From Symbiodinium natans (taxonomy: Eukaryota; Sar; Dinophyceae; Suessiales; Symbiodiniaceae): DNA of 64,000 nt. Made by a program: the position numbers and the translations under genes. The stretch spans positions 62,001 through 126,000 of the forward strand of contig CAJNDS010001169.1 of the NCBI GenBank assembly GCA_905221605.1. Direction: 5' to 3'. The notes below the pieces were generated by a model. The model was not told the DNA's origin, searched no databases, and was given only the letters and a program-made list of their open reading frames with translations. This document shows positions 34,999 to 46,131 of this stretch, piece by piece (the first letter of the stretch is position 1; each line of letters begins with the position of its first letter).

Positions 34999-36099
34999 CT
35001 AAACAGGGCTTGATGAAGAAGTTCCCCTTTCGAAAAGTAATGCGAAACATCCCGGCTGTCTTTTCTCGGCTGTCACTGGGTTAGCCGCCGCCAAGGCCAT
35101 GTCCATCAGCATGGAAACCTTCAGGTGGACAGGTGGCTCCTCTGGAGGACAAATCGGCGCTGGATGAGACTGCAGGCGGGCTCGTTTATGGCAACGGTGG
35201 TCATGTGCTTCCAGCACCAAGCGTAGGGTCTCTGCTGGAGTCTCCGCGCCAGCCTTGCGGGCCAGGTTTGCATCAGCCCGGGCATTCAGCAAGCATGGCA
35301 CAGTGCCCTGCTGGCCGTATGCAATCGCGCAAAGCAGAGGCCCCCAACCGTCGTCGTCAGGAAAGTTGACATCCGCCTTTTGCCTTAGTAATTCCTCTGC
35401 CACAGTCGTGTGGCCACCGCACACGGCCAGCACCAATGGTGTCGTGCTCTTTGCATCGCAAGCATTCGAATCTGCCCTACACTGCAGCAACATTCGCGCA
35501 ATGCTTGCATGCCCGTTCAGGGCCGCGGCGTGAAGAGCAGTCCAGTTGTGGCCATCCACAAGATTTATGTTAGCGTTGGCCTTCAGCAGCAGACTCACGA
35601 TGTGCTCGTGTCCATTGTAGGAGGCCTCACGCAGAGCGGTCACATTGTGGCTTCTCTCGGGCAGGTTCGGCTCGGCGGCTGCCTCCAGCAGCAGTTCAAC
35701 TGCTGCTGTGTAGCCTAGGCTTGATGCACGAAGCAAGGGCGTTGTCCTCTTGCAAACCACCACGTTTGGGTCTTGAGGACGGTTGAGGATCGATTCGATC
35801 TGGGACAGATTGTGTTTGACTATGGCATGAATCAGTTGAAGTCCAGGCAAACGGACTCGACCGAACGGTGGCTTGCGAAAGGGAAGCACCACCAATTGCA
35901 CATCCACAGGCGAGCCAAGCAAGTAACTGTCCGCAAGTATGCAGCTGCTGCTGCCGCTTTCGATGTTCACCAGTCTTTGACGAAATCGCGTAATCCCACA
36001 GAGACGACACAAGGCCTGCTTCAAGGACTTCACATCCGTCAGCCCCTCTAAGGGGAACTCGGCCACCCTGTCTCCTGAAGCTCCCCAAACTGTTAGCAT
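34999..36099 (-). CDS. Ankyrin-repeat protein with N-terminal ubiquitin-like region
   Basis: An intronless 366-residue frame. Residues 1-74 look like the ubiquitin-like fold that heads many dinoflagellate ankyrin proteins (F-P-L-E-G-L-x-D-V-K-S-L-K). About six ankyrin repeats follow, at roughly 86-117, 118-150, 151-183, 184-216, 217-249 and 250-283, with the usual T-x-L-x-x-A/A-x-x-G-H/V-x-x-L-L pattern (for example NWTALHAAALNGHASIARML). The tail (300-366) is basic then low-complexity, ending in a Ser run. Such proteins usually act as binding scaffolds; the partner is unknown. An in-frame TGA 21 nt before the ATG supports the start unless an intron intervenes. The stop is TAG. Plus-strand frames over it are shadows. 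Confidence 0.93.
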   Translation of the reverse strand: MLTVWGASGDRVAEFPLEGLTDVKSLKQALCRLCGITRFRQRLVNIESGSSSCILADSYLLGSPVDVQLVVLPFRKPPFGRVRLPGLQLIHAIVKHNLSQIESILNRPQDPNVVVCKRTTPLLRASSLGYTAAVELLLEAAAEPNLPERSHNVTALREASYNGHEHIVSLLLKANANINLVDGHNWTALHAAALNGHASIARMLLQCRADSNACDAKSTTPLVLAVCGGHTTVAEELLRQKADVNFPDDDGWGPLLCAIAYGQQGTVPCLLNARADANLARKAGAETPAETLRLVLEAHDHRCHKRARLQSHPAPICPPEEPPVHLKVSMLMDMALAAANPVTAEKRQPGCFALLFERGTSSSSPV

Positions 36100-36267
36100 C
36101 CGTCTGGCGCTGAATCCATCATGTAGACACCTTTAAGGCGATTAACCTAATGAGAGTTGAATGCACTGGGCTCTGCATGAGATCTTCTTGTAAAAACCAT
36201 CCACACATGCTTCCAGACATGTTTTAGGAAGTAGCAGCGTGTTTATAGCCGCATCTTATCAAGGGCT

Positions 36268-36525
36268 TCAAGTGTCACTGGTCACTGGATCAGTGTATAC
36301 GAATGTGGGGACGAGCTGATCAGAGACGTTGTGTTCAAGCCAAAGTTCTTTGACCGACGCAGCTGCCGGGCCAAACTGCTGGTCGACAGCAGCATCCAGA
36401 ATAGGCAAGGTGTATTTGTAAAGTACATTAAAGGGTGACGTATCGGATGACGCTTGAGTGCACCTATATCTAGGTTGGTGCAGACCGTATAGAACACGGA
36501 AGCCAGAAATGAGTTCGGCAACCAC
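36268..36525 (-). CDS. Hypothetical protein or terminal exon
   Basis: A minus frame of 85 codons ends in TGA. Its last half is protein-like (TLPILDAAVDQQFGP, then SVKELWLEHNVSDQLVPTFV). It lies 170 nt upstream of the ankyrin start, on the same strand, with unique non-telomeric DNA around it. An overlapping 112-codon minus frame (36282-36620) is Ser/Leu-rich and less convincing. Family unknown; it may be the last exon of a gene whose earlier exons lie further right (candidate 36985-36890, RLARRIETKTAQLVLCWSEA). Confidence 0.4.
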   Translation of the reverse strand: MVAELISGFRVLYGLHQPRYRCTQASSDTSPFNVLYKYTLPILDAAVDQQFGPAAASVKELWLEHNVSDQLVPTFVYTDPVTSDT

Positions 36526-36889
36526 GGACTGAAGGCACTGGGCTCGTGTGATAACACATCATGCACAACCCAACTTAAACTGTTGCATTGCGGAAGGCTT
36601 TGGGACCTACCGGGTCTCAAGAGTTGCGTTTACTCGCTGGTTCTCTTTCAGGAATTATGTAGGAACTGCGGTTGTATTATCCCTATAGAAGCTTTAGGGG
36701 GCTATGCGTCGGCTGGCTATGTCGGGTACCCTAAATCCCGAACCACGAAATTGTGTAGCACTAAGCCTCAAACCTCTACGCCGGGAAGCTCCAATACATT
36801 TACTCATGCCTGACTTCTCAGAAACCCCGGGGTCTGCTGGTCTTCCTGAAACATGAAGGCATTGGGTTGAAGGTACTGAAGGGCCCGTG

Positions 36890-37798
36890 ATTTTTGGCGC
36901 ATGGCCTCGCTCCAGCAGAGCACAAGCTGCGCGGTCTTCGTCTCAATTCGCCTTGCGAGCCTGAGGGCTCTTTCCCTCACTGGTGTTTAACAGGGGCTTG
37001 TAGGGTGTGCTTTCTGAATGGCCTATATTGAGGACTGTTCGGGGGGGGGGGGGGGGGCACTTCCTGGGGGTGGGGGGGCCATACGCCGAACACGATCCAT
37101 GATTGCAGCTTCCTCACCCCTTCCCTCTCCTCGGCTTTCTTTCAGAAGCTATAGATATGCAATGACTTATTGGATGTAGGGCCTGGCTGTCTTGGGAGTT
37201 TCGCGTCCCCATGTTCGAGCAACAACCTTGACGACATGAGCGTAGCCGGTAGCAACAACTACAGCATGCTGTCAAAATATTGTATTCTTGACATCGGAGA
37301 CACAGTGTTTTTCTCAAATCTGGTTATCGTCACTTTTTGCTCGCTGCAAGTGACTGTTAAAAGTCAGCTGCAAAGCGCGAGACACTATGAGAAAGCCGTT
37401 TGATACGTGAGCACCATTTCATTTCCCTTCTCATGGGAATGTAGCGCATGCTCCTACTGGCACGAGCACCATTTCCTTTCTCATTGGAATTTAGCGCACG
37501 ACCCTCCTGACGGGCGCGGTGGCCATTTGCACATTTGACCCGGGGACAGAATGGAATTGAAGAGCTCATCCCCGCCTCCTTTCACAGAGCCTGCGCACGT
37601 GAACGAGAGAGAGCCCAACAAGCCTACAGTAAGTAATGGAAGCCAATTGCGTTGGGCTCTCTGAGGCAGTCCGTCTCTATCCTTGGTTGAACAAACACCA
37701 GGACCCTAACTCCTGCACCCTACTGATGAACCCGTTTCGGGTTTGCGTGTGTCGTGTTGTTTCGGCTCTGGGCTGAAAGTTGCCTGTGGGCATAGGGC
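36890..37798. other. Spacer with poly-G tract and a short duplication
   Basis: Contains a 17-bp G tract (37041-37057), AT-richer unique DNA (37100-37400), and a partial tandem duplication at 37409-37503. Apart from the candidate exon at 36985-36890 no gene is supported. The 77-codon plus frame at 37170 has no domain. Confidence 0.4.
37409..37503 (+). repeat. Imperfect direct repeat, two copies
   Basis: GAGCACCATTTC... (from 37409) and a second copy (from 37464) share about 35-40 bases through AATTTAGCGCA / AATGTAGCGCA, separated by about 55 bases start to start. A simple local duplication. Confidence 0.7.
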
Positions 37799-37912
37799 TT
37801 ACGACGTAAATCGCTCAGAGATCGACTTGAGAGCGTTGTCCACGTCGAAGAAGGACAGCGTGAGATCTGAACCTGTAGTTCTCGCACAGCTGAGCTGCAT
37901 CATGCGTGAAAC
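37799..37912 (-). CDS. Terminal exon, unknown gene
   Basis: After GCAGTCAG the minus strand reads 37 codons (VSRMMQLSCARTTGSDL, then TLSFFDVDNALKSISERF) and stops at TAA (37801-37799). 114 nt, phase 0 start. Good charge balance and a clean acceptor. The gene upstream (higher coordinates) is not resolved, since another terminal exon ends at 38216. TA-rich repeats lie immediately 5'. Confidence 0.5.
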   Translation of the reverse strand, partial: VSRMMQLSCARTTGSDLTLSFFDVDNALKSISERFTS

Positions 37913-37920
37913 CTGACTGC

Positions 37921-38030
37921 TTATGAGTATGTATATATATATATATACTAATATATGTATGTGTATATATATTTATTTATTTATTTATTTACATGTTTCA
38001 TAGCTATGCATATATATATATACATATCAT
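37921..38030. repeat. TA / TTTA microsatellite
   Basis: Alternating TATATA and ATTTATTT units between two minus-strand exons. Confidence 0.85.
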
Positions 38031-38215
38031 CGGCTGCGACCGCAGACAGAAGTAGAACACAGGCAGCACGCTTCAAAAACAAAGACCGATTCATTTCAAC
38101 CAGTGCTCCGTGAATATGTCATTCTGTCATTCCGTCATGAAGGCATCAGAGCATGTAGCCGTGACCATAACACGCTCCTCCCCCACAGGGGTATGCCCTC
38201 CTTTCTACCCCCGAA

Positions 38216-38326
38216 TTAGCGTCGTCGCGACCCTAGCTGTTGTGAACTTGTATGGGCCAAGTTCTGGAGCCTTGCTTTGACAGTTGCACTTTCCTCAGCA
38301 GACTCCTGCATTCCCGAGTAGCTAGC
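38216..38326 (-). CDS. Terminal exon, unknown gene
   Basis: A strong acceptor (ATATTTTTCAG|G) opens 36 codons: ASYSGMQESAEESATVK, ARLQNLAHTSSQQLGSRRR, then TAA at 38218-38216. The Glu/Ala-rich start suggests a helix, and the basic end is a tail. A candidate preceding exon on the same strand is near 38475-38425 (WMIKSSAQNQARAAEK). Not a recognised family. Confidence 0.55.
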   Translation of the reverse strand, partial: ASYSGMQESAEESATVKARLQNLAHTSSQQLGSRRR

Positions 38327-39561
38327 CTGAAAAATATGCCAACAGGTGATCTTCAAGTATGTGAACACAAGAATGGAAGCACTATATCCATTCCATAACT
38401 CAAGCAAGGCCTACTTAGGTCGTTTTTCGGCAGCACGGGCTTGATTCTGCGCGCTGCTCTTGATCATCCACTTCTAGCCTCTACGCTCGACCTGTCTCAG
38501 GCACGCGCAGGACACCACAAGGTAATTGTACCTCAATGAGAGATGGGGCTTAGCAACATGCAATCAAGCCAACAGACCTAAACCCTTAACCCTACACAGC
38601 TCGAGGCAGGGTGACTGTTAGAGATCAATGAAGGACTTGGTCCAGAGGTACAGGGACTACTCTTACAATGTTCAATGATCAATGCTTTGGGGCTTTGGGT
38701 CTTTCGGGTTTAGTGCCGTGCAGTCGTACGGTGTTCGGGGTTACGGCGCAGGGGGTTCAGTGTTGATACCGGTTCTGAGAGCTCCTCAGTAACACCCCCA
38801 AGTTCGGCTTTTCTCCGGCCGCCGCCTACTGTCGTCTTCAGGCTCTGGGACGCGGATTACGATTTGTGAAGAAATAACGGCCTCTCTCGGGACCGACCAG
38901 TGCGACCTGGACGATGGGGGGGGGGGGGGGGGTAGAGGAGGGCTACGACTGAATCTAGGCTGTCTCGGCCTTCGGAAAGTTTAGGGTCTATAGGTATATG
39001 TATATGTATGTTTGTATATGTATATATATATATATACATAGGTCTATATTATATATAGGTCGATCTATTCTACAAAGTACTTGAGGTATGCGGCTGGCTG
39101 CAACGGCCCATCGCCGAGGTCGCTTTTGACTTTCTTGTCGCTGGCCAAACAGCTGTCTGCGACCGAAAGAAACCTACGGGGTGCAGGGCTTACGGCAGAC
39201 ACTAACACCCCCACACCCTAAACTCTAACTGCACATCGGAACCGAAAACCTCATAACCATGTACTACTAAACCTCAAGATTCAGTTCGGGTGCATGAGTT
39301 GACTTAGAGCAGAAGCCTGTAAAGCTTCTCCATGGCGTTTCGGGTTGAGGAAGGGTTGCGAAGCTCTGCATGAGGTTCAAGGGCGGCACACCTGCTGGGA
39401 TGTTGCTGTTATTAGGAAGCCTGCAAACAGAACCAATATTAACAGGGCTTCCCTTGCCCTCTTCCAAGACTTTCCCAGAACAAGTTCTTGCGCAACCTAA
39501 ACAATGAGCAGGGTTTAGGGTTCTTTAGGCTCACCATAAACCTTAGACCATGGAACTGCCG

Positions 39562-42500
39562 TCACTTGTCCCTCGCCCTCTCAGCCAATTCGACGAATCC
39601 TTGGAGCCGCGTCCGCACAGCCCGAAGCGTGGTCTCGATATTTTGATAGAGATCCTGCAAGTTTAGGGGTTTATCGTGTCGGGTTGAGGGTTTCCCTGAA
39701 CCCTGAACCCTTAAGCCTCTAAACCCTACTTGAAGGTGCATAGTTGGTTGTTGGTGAGGGTATTGTCAGTAGGGTTGCTGAGGTTACAGCTGGGGTCTTT
39801 GGGAGGACTACCTTGATCTTTTGCGGGGCACTTGTCACTCTGCTTAAAACTACCCATGAACCTCGATTCAAGTAAGCCACGCAAGAAAAAAGTCTGAAGC
39901 CTTGAAGCCCCTCAAGCTGGCAGCCAAACAGTAGCCCAACAGAGACGGAGCCCTTAATCGCAAGCCCTGAATACCATGCCCTCTTAACTCTCAAAGCCAC
40001 AAAGCCCTGCGGGAATTGGTTGCACCCCAAAATTCCGAAGGCAGAAAATAGCAGTCCGAGAGACACCGCCCGTTGCCTAAACGACATTCTATAGACTTCA
40101 GGGTTCTCCACAGGATCCTTGAGAAGGACTTTAGGTCGAACCCCTTACCAGGATCCTCAACTGGCCCGCCAATAATCGCAAGGACTACTTGGTTGCCCCG
40201 AGCTCTCAAATGTTGTCCTACGAAAATTAAGGGTCCTTGGCTCTCTGTGAGCCTTGCAATCTTATATCCCTTCTGTCAAACAACACCAGGCCCTGCGAAA
40301 GAGAAGCCGCAGGCCGCTGGGATGTACTGACTACGGGCGAGGGGTTTACTCGTTGAGAAGTTTTGGGTTGAGGGTAAGCAGCACTTAAGGGGCCATGCCT
40401 CATAGAAGTCACGTACAGCACCTCATGCTCACCCACTAGGCTACTGGTAGGGCTCCAAACAAAAGGCCAGCCTACAAATATGCGAAACCTAGTTCTTACT
40501 TCCTCCACTGTGCCACAAGCGAGGAGTTCGGAATTGCAGGAGTGCCAGAAAGCATGCGCTGACACAGGCCCTGGATCTGATTGTCCTTGACATCTTGGCT
40601 TGCCCGGCCTGCCTCATTGGCGATCCTTTCGGTGAGCTTGGCATTTGGGCGGGGAGTGGGAGTTGATCTATGGAATCAAACCGAAAACACCCCCAATCCG
40701 ACAAAAATGGCCCCATGATTCAGATCACAAACCCCCGGTTAGAACTCCGCTGCTCCTGACAGGGGAGTGCTCCAAAGCAAAAGGTGTGTTAAGGTCATCC
40801 ATCAGGCTCTTAGTAGCTGACATGCGCCCCAAAACGAACAAACCTTTGAAGCGGGCTTGGAGGTGACCACTTCCCATTCCGAAACTCCTATACATGTCCA
40901 CTTCCACACTATGCCAAAATCAAATCTCTTCAAACCACCTGCCTATTGTAGGGGCAAATTGAAGTAGAACGTGTTTGGGGTAGTTTAGATTGTCGTTGTA
41001 TACGGGTTTATTGCGGAAGGTACGTGCGTGAAAAGGAACGGCTTCAGGATAGGGCATGGCGCAAACCACTATACTACAGCCCTTTATAAACCCTAAAGCC
41101 CGCAACTCTATGAACCCTACAAGGCCTATTCGAGGCCCTGAAAGCCAGGTTTGCAACGCAGTGGCCTTTTACACAATATGCTCCCAACTTCCGACCGATT
41201 TGATCAGCGGAGCCACTCCCCAATCACTAAGCTCCCAAGCCCTTCTAACAGCATTGTACACTTAAGACTTCAGCCCTGCAAACCTAAACTCCATAGCCTA
41301 CAAACCCGTTGCTCCGCCACGGGAAAGTCTGTCAGGACACCTCCGCACGACACATCATAAGCTGTCTGCCCCAAGCCCTCAGCCCTAAATCCCAAGCCTT
41401 ATATACTCACCTCTGGAAGAACTGAACCTGCGCTGCTCCCCCCAAGGCCCTACCATCCCTGAACCCGAAAACCTCTAAACCCCAAATCTAAACACTGTGC
41501 AAAATCACTGACATCACTAACACATGCCTGAATCCTAAACCCGAAGAAGCCCTGCCGCCGCGGCTCAGGGCCCCTGGCCCGCCACCGAAATCCTCCAAAG
41601 ACAGCTTCTCAGATTCAAAGTTTCAGCTTGAGGGGTTCGTGTTTAGGGGGGCTCAGGGGGCTCAGGAGGCTTAGGGAGTTTAGGGAGTTCAGGGGCTGAG
41701 TCTGCGCAGCGCAGCACATGTATCCCCCTTGACGTTCTGGAAGATCTCCCTGAAACAATGGCTGAGGCTACAAGAGGGCTCCCCTCTTTCTAGACCAAAC
41801 CGCCTATGGTAGGAGTATGATGAATGGGGCCATGCAAGTTCAGGAAAGGGAGAGGTTCGCCTGGACTCCGGGCAGGACGTCATCAATGGGTGGCCCGGCA
41901 ATCATAGAAGACTAAAAGATTTTAGCCAGAAAAGTCGGACGGACAAAAAATCGTTCCTTTCGTTTTTACAACACTCAACCGCCCTTTGCCTCTAACCTTC
42001 CCCTCTGAGGGCTGTCGTACTTCTACTGGTCTGTCTGGGCCCTAATTGTGGCTCCTTTGTTGGGAAACTAACTGATATGTGTAACATTAATAACTGTAAA
42101 ATCAAGTACCCACATAGGGTTGTGGGTCTGAGCTTCCGATGCCATGAACCCTCAATTTAAGCCCTGCACCCTAAACCCTAAACACCCATCCCTGTTAAAT
42201 CGTAGGCAGTTTCGGAGGCAGTTTCGCTTCTCAAAGGCCACATTGTGGTAGAAGTTTACGAACCCAGACCTTGCTTCGAAGTCTGAACCCTAAACTTAAC
42301 CTTAAGCCCTAAAGCCTAAGCCCAAGCCCTGAAGATGATACTTTCCCCGTGGTCGCCAAAAGGCCAAGGTGGCCGCGTCGACCGCGGCATTCAAGGCATT
42401 CAGCTCTTTTCCTTGATCCAAGCAGGGTTTAGGGTTGCGGGTTTAGGACTCTTATTCAAGGGTTTCTTGGGTGCATGGGCATTTCGGGGTCATAGGCTCC

Positions 42501-43101
42501 ATGGGCTCTCGTTCTAGGGTCTGTGACTGTGAGCCAAGCGAGCATGATAAATTAGGGACACAGGATATGGAGGGCTCTGCAGGGCTTTATAGGACCATAT
42601 AGGACTTGATAGGACCCCTCAAGCGTTTCAGGCACCAAACCCTAAAGCTTAACGGAATCATCCTGGAATCATGAAGCACACCAGGGGGCCGAGAAGTTGA
42701 TTCTCCATCTCGGCAGCACGGAACGTGTCGTCGTTTTCGACGGTACTCTCCTGAAGAGTGCGGCTTCTTTCAAGGGCAGGTTCAGGGTTCGGGGCTTGCA
42801 AGGTTGAGTTCTGAAGAGGGCTCAGAGACTCAGGGACTTAGGCTCGATAAGCCTTATACCGGTACAAGCAAGGCTGCAAGGCTTTAGTGCTTTGAGGATC
42901 TGGGGATCTTGGGCTTCGGAGGGAATCTAGGGTTCGTAGAAAATTGTATAAAAACTTACAAGGCAAGACAAAGTAGACTTTCTATTTCACCTGGGCTTGA
43001 GGGTTTAGGGATTAGTAGGGGTCCCGCCACCGACTATGGGCTGGTACCTGCTGCGAGAGCAGGGTCAAGATCAGCTTGGCGCGAATTCGGAGAACACTCT
43101 C
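39562..43101 (-). CDS. Multi-exon helical (coiled-coil-like) protein gene
   Basis: A chain of minus exons with bounded ends: 43101-43048 (ESVLRIRAKLILTLLSQQ, GTACCA donor), 42750-42682 (ESTVENDDTFRAAEMENQ, GTGTGC donor; same phase as the previous), about 42408-42345 (ELNALNAAVDAATLAFW), 40636-40500 (LTERIANEAGRASQDVK, then DNQIQGLCQRMLSGTP; GTAAGA donor), about 40200-40155 (NQVVLAIIGGPVEDP; GTAAGG donor), and a last exon 39654-39562 (DLYQNIETTLRAVRTRLQ, then GFVELAERARDK, TGA). Membership in one gene is inferred from strand, order and similar composition; only the first junction was checked for phase. The mostly helical charged sequence gives no family. Telomere-like patches lie between the exons. 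Confidence 0.5.
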
Positions 43102-43299
43102 CTGGCATTTGGTTAGGGTTTGTTTAGGGTCTAGGGTTCGGAATTCGGGCTTCGCGTTGAAGCTTTAGGGTACTCACAACTCGGATAGCGTTTGGAAGTC
43201 ATCCAACACTCGAAAATCTAAAGCACATAATAAAGTTCAAAAATCCCAAGCAGATAAATGGATAAACCCTGCCTTCGCTCAACGCCCCTCCCAACACAA

Positions 43300-43705
43300 A
43301 CACAAAGAGAAACACACACACACACACACAGACAGAGACATACAGAGACACAGAGAGACACAGAGAGACACAGAGGGATGCAGAGAGACACACAGAGACA
43401 CACAGAGACACACGAAAACACAGAGACACGCAAAAACACAGAGACACACAAAAACACAGAGACACACAGAGACACACAGAGACACACAAAAACACACAAA
43501 AACACAGAGACACACAGAAACACACAAAAACACAGAGACACTCAAAAACACAGAGACACGCAGAGACACACAGAGACACACAGAGGCAAACAGAGACAAA
43601 CAGAGACACACAGAGACACACAGAGACACACAGAGACACAGAGAGACACACACACACACAGAGACACACACACACACACACACACAAACACACAAACACA
43701 CTTTT
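43300..43705. repeat. 0.4-kb (GAGACACA / CACAAAAA) microsatellite array
   Basis: Same unit family as the array at 23148-24100, with more AAAACACA variants. It lies just upstream (minus sense) of the exon at 43101. All open frames through it (up to 182 codons) are repeat products. Confidence 0.95.
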
Positions 43706-43874
43706 GACACCGGTGGGGTATTTCAATGTCATCGGTATCAGCTGCATCTCAGGAAAGGAGGTAGCTGGGCGCGTTAATCTTTAAGTCCAAGTCACGAGAC
43801 CAAAGTGTGAATCATCCAAGGCACGAAGTAATTCAAGGAGAAGGTACATCACGTTCGAGTCTTTATTTTTCTAG

Positions 43875-44030
43875 GGCCGGAGATTGCAAATGCCCGTAAT
43901 TGAAATAGTCGCGAGCAAAAGAAGACACGACGATATGAAAGGCAGTATCTTGGAGGACCTTGCTTTCGGCGCTCTCATGGACAAGAACTTACTGGCTTAT
44001 GGCTTTCGAGGAGGAAATGGCCAACTCAAG
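43875..44030 (+). CDS. Single 156-nt exon, unknown gene
   Basis: An excellent plus-strand acceptor (TTTATTTTTCTAG|G) opens 52 codons without interruption: LQMPVIEIVASKRRHDDM, KGSILEDLAFGALMDKN, LLAYGFRGGNGQLK, ending at GTTAGG, which merges into telomere-like text. The minus strand is also open here and has a GTAAGT, so the strand is not certain. Confidence 0.45.
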
Positions 44031-44086
44031 GTTAGGGGTTTGAAGGGGGGTCTTCGCAAGTACCAACAAAGCTTAAAAGTCGAAGC

Positions 44087-44889
44087 TTAAAGTCTAAGCT
44101 TATCAGCATCAAGGTCTTGAAATTCCGGCAAGCTGCCGAAAAGTTTGCGCCCCGCAGTTGCGTCTTCAGATCCTCGAAACTCTCCTGGGGCAAGCTCGAC
44201 TCCAGTGATTGAAACACCTCGCGCGAGCAGCTGCGCAAAGGATAGTTTCCGAAGGGAGTTTCGGTAGGGTACCATATGCAGCATTGCGGAAGGGCGCATC
44301 CGTATCTGGTGGAGTATATAGGGGGGGGGGGGCATCTGGAAGAACAAACACTGCCTAAACAGTTTGAAGTTCAACTGTTGGTTGCCGATGCAAACCCTAA
44401 ACAGAAACCGTAAACCCTCGTCAGCGGGTCCAGAGGGCTGGCAAAAAATGGAACTCAGGAGAGGGAGAAGTGGAACTGCACTGCACACTGTGAATTTCGG
44501 GCTTGATATTGAGTTTTCGTACTTGTTCTTTGCAGGAACATGAGAGATTCAGGTACTCTGCACATATAGCCCCTTGTGCCCAACAGCCCCCAACTCGCTG
44601 CCACAAGTAGAAACCGGTACCTCACAACCCGAAGACTCCAATTCCTCTTGCTCAGGAACATCCGGACCAATAGGATATTGGCATTGGGGTCTCTGGGCAA
44701 GTTTAAGCGGTTTGGGAAGGCCTGACCAAGACCTCTCAACAGCCCTTCTAAGCCCTCGCGCACACCTTAAAAACCCTAAAGCTTAGGCCAAGGGGCCACG
44801 CCCTCGACCTTTCAACCTACGCCCCGCAGCCATGCCTGCACCGTGTCGTTCAACTGCTCCAAGAGTACAACAATGTCAGCCGTTTCCTC
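44087..44889 (-). CDS. Three-exon C-terminal part of an unknown gene
   Basis: Exon 44889-44836 (EETADIVVLLEQLNDTVQ, GC donor), a likely exon near 44750-44665 (GLGQAFPNRLNLPRDPNA then NILLVRMFLS), and a last exon of about 76 codons to TAA at 44089-44087 (MLHMVPYRNSLRKLSFAQ, LLARGVSITGVELAPGEF, KLFGSLPEFQDLDADKLR). A C tract at 44321-44331 lies just before the last exon. Not recognised. The order and strand fit one gene, but the junction phases are not proven. Confidence 0.45.
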
Positions 44890-45343
44890 CTCAAGAGCCC
44901 AAGAGCTGCAAGCCTTATGTAGGGCCATAAACTCATAACATGACCAAGTCGTGGTTTGGCGTTTAGGGGTTAGGGTATGTTTATTCAAAAGCAAAAGCAT
45001 AGCTGCATAGCCCCCAAAACGGTGTGAGGGGTTTGGGGCTTCTGGCATGTGGATCTTCAGGGCCAGCCGGTTAGGGTTCGCCAGAGCCAAAGGCTTCTGC
45101 AGCCAAGGGGGGGATCACAAGCACTGTGAGATGTGGGTCTAGGGGTTGAAAGGTCCTTCTGGATGCATTAGTTGGGTTTAGTTGGGGTTTGATTTCTTCC
45201 AGGGCTAGGGAGCACAAAAACCCCTTTGAAAGCCGGATTGGAGCCGACACAGCTTCTGCCTGGGATGTTGCGAGGTACAGGGCGGTGCCCTAGTTTCAAG
45301 TAGGCTCAGAATAGCCAGGCAGGTTAGTGTCATCAGCATTCCC

Positions 45344-45505
45344 GTCCCGATGCGCTTGTGACCGCTGGCGATGTTTAACAAGTGCGTTTCCACATGCGAG
45401 AGAGGCATTCGTTGAAGCAACAAAGTCCCTCGCGCCATGCATCAAAGTGTGGAAACGCCTATTTCGACATGGCCAACGAGCACAGGTGCATCGGGAAGCA
45501 CCGAT
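45344..45505. repeat. Imperfect fold-back, about 55-bp arms
   Basis: The left arm (about 45347-45403, starting CCCGATGCGCTTGTGACCGC) and the reverse complement of the right arm (about 45449-45493, starting CCCGATGCACCTGTGCTCG) align along their length. They include an exact 11-bp pair, GCGTTTCCACA with TGTGGAAACGC. The loop is about 45 nt. Three plus frames and one minus frame are open across it (up to 125 codons), so a coding role cannot be excluded. Confidence 0.55.
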
Positions 45506-45811
45506 TTGTGGCAGATGTACACCAAACAGATTCCTTCGACATTGCCTCTGGCAGGTTTGTACTCCATAACACCACAAAGCTGCAGTCCCGATGTGGGGTT
45601 CAGATCAAGTACGTTGTCGGAGGGTTGACGCGGCGCACCGCCAGAGGGACAGAGGTTCGGGTCGTTAAATCAAGATGTACGGGGGTGAACAAAGAAATGT
45701 CCTACCTCGTAAGGAAACTTTGTTGGCCTACAAGTTGCGAACATGTGAGGACAACATGAAAACCGTGCCAAGAGGGTCAATTCCCCCTACCTAAACGGCT
45801 CAGGGTTGAGC

Positions 45812-45939
45812 CTCCTCCCAACCGCGGCCATCCAGCGTGCCAGTTGCAGAAATCTTCCCGGTCTCCCAGACGTAGCCTCCGGAACTAAAGTTCTCAGACC
45901 TAATGCTATACTTGCCTTCTGAAAGCACGGTGCCAGGAT
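45812..45939 (-). CDS. Single 128-nt exon, beta-rich protein
   Basis: After GCAAATCAG the minus strand reads 42 codons: PGTVLSEGKYSIRSENFS, SGGYVWETGKISATGTLD, GRGWEE, then a GC donor (GCTCAA). Alternating strand/turn composition. No family recognised. The antisense frames contain stops or are weaker. Confidence 0.45.
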
Positions 45940-45949
45940 CTGATTTGCG

Positions 45950-46131
45950 GTTTAGGGCTCGGGTTGAAGGGCTTAGGGGTTTTAGGGGTTTAGGTTTGTC
46001 GAGGTTTTGTGGTTTGTGTTTTTTCGCAAGGTTTTGAGGGTTTTACAGTAAACGTCTGTTTAGGGTTGCAGGGTTTAGGGTTTTAGGGGCTTTGGGTACA
46101 GGGCTTAGGGTCTTAGGGTTTAGGGTATAGG
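45950..46131 (+). repeat. Dense G-strand telomere-like block
   Basis: One of the densest patches: repeated GGGTTTAGGG, TTTTAGGGG and GGGCTTAGGG over about 180 bp, ending at the 8-bp target duplication of the transposon that follows. The same orientation resumes after it (46843-46880), so the element interrupts a pre-existing patch. Confidence 0.85.

Noticed and set aside
45950-46131. Dense telomere-like block considered as a true chromosome end
   Set aside because: Repeats are degenerate, short, and followed by unique sequence and genes on both sides.
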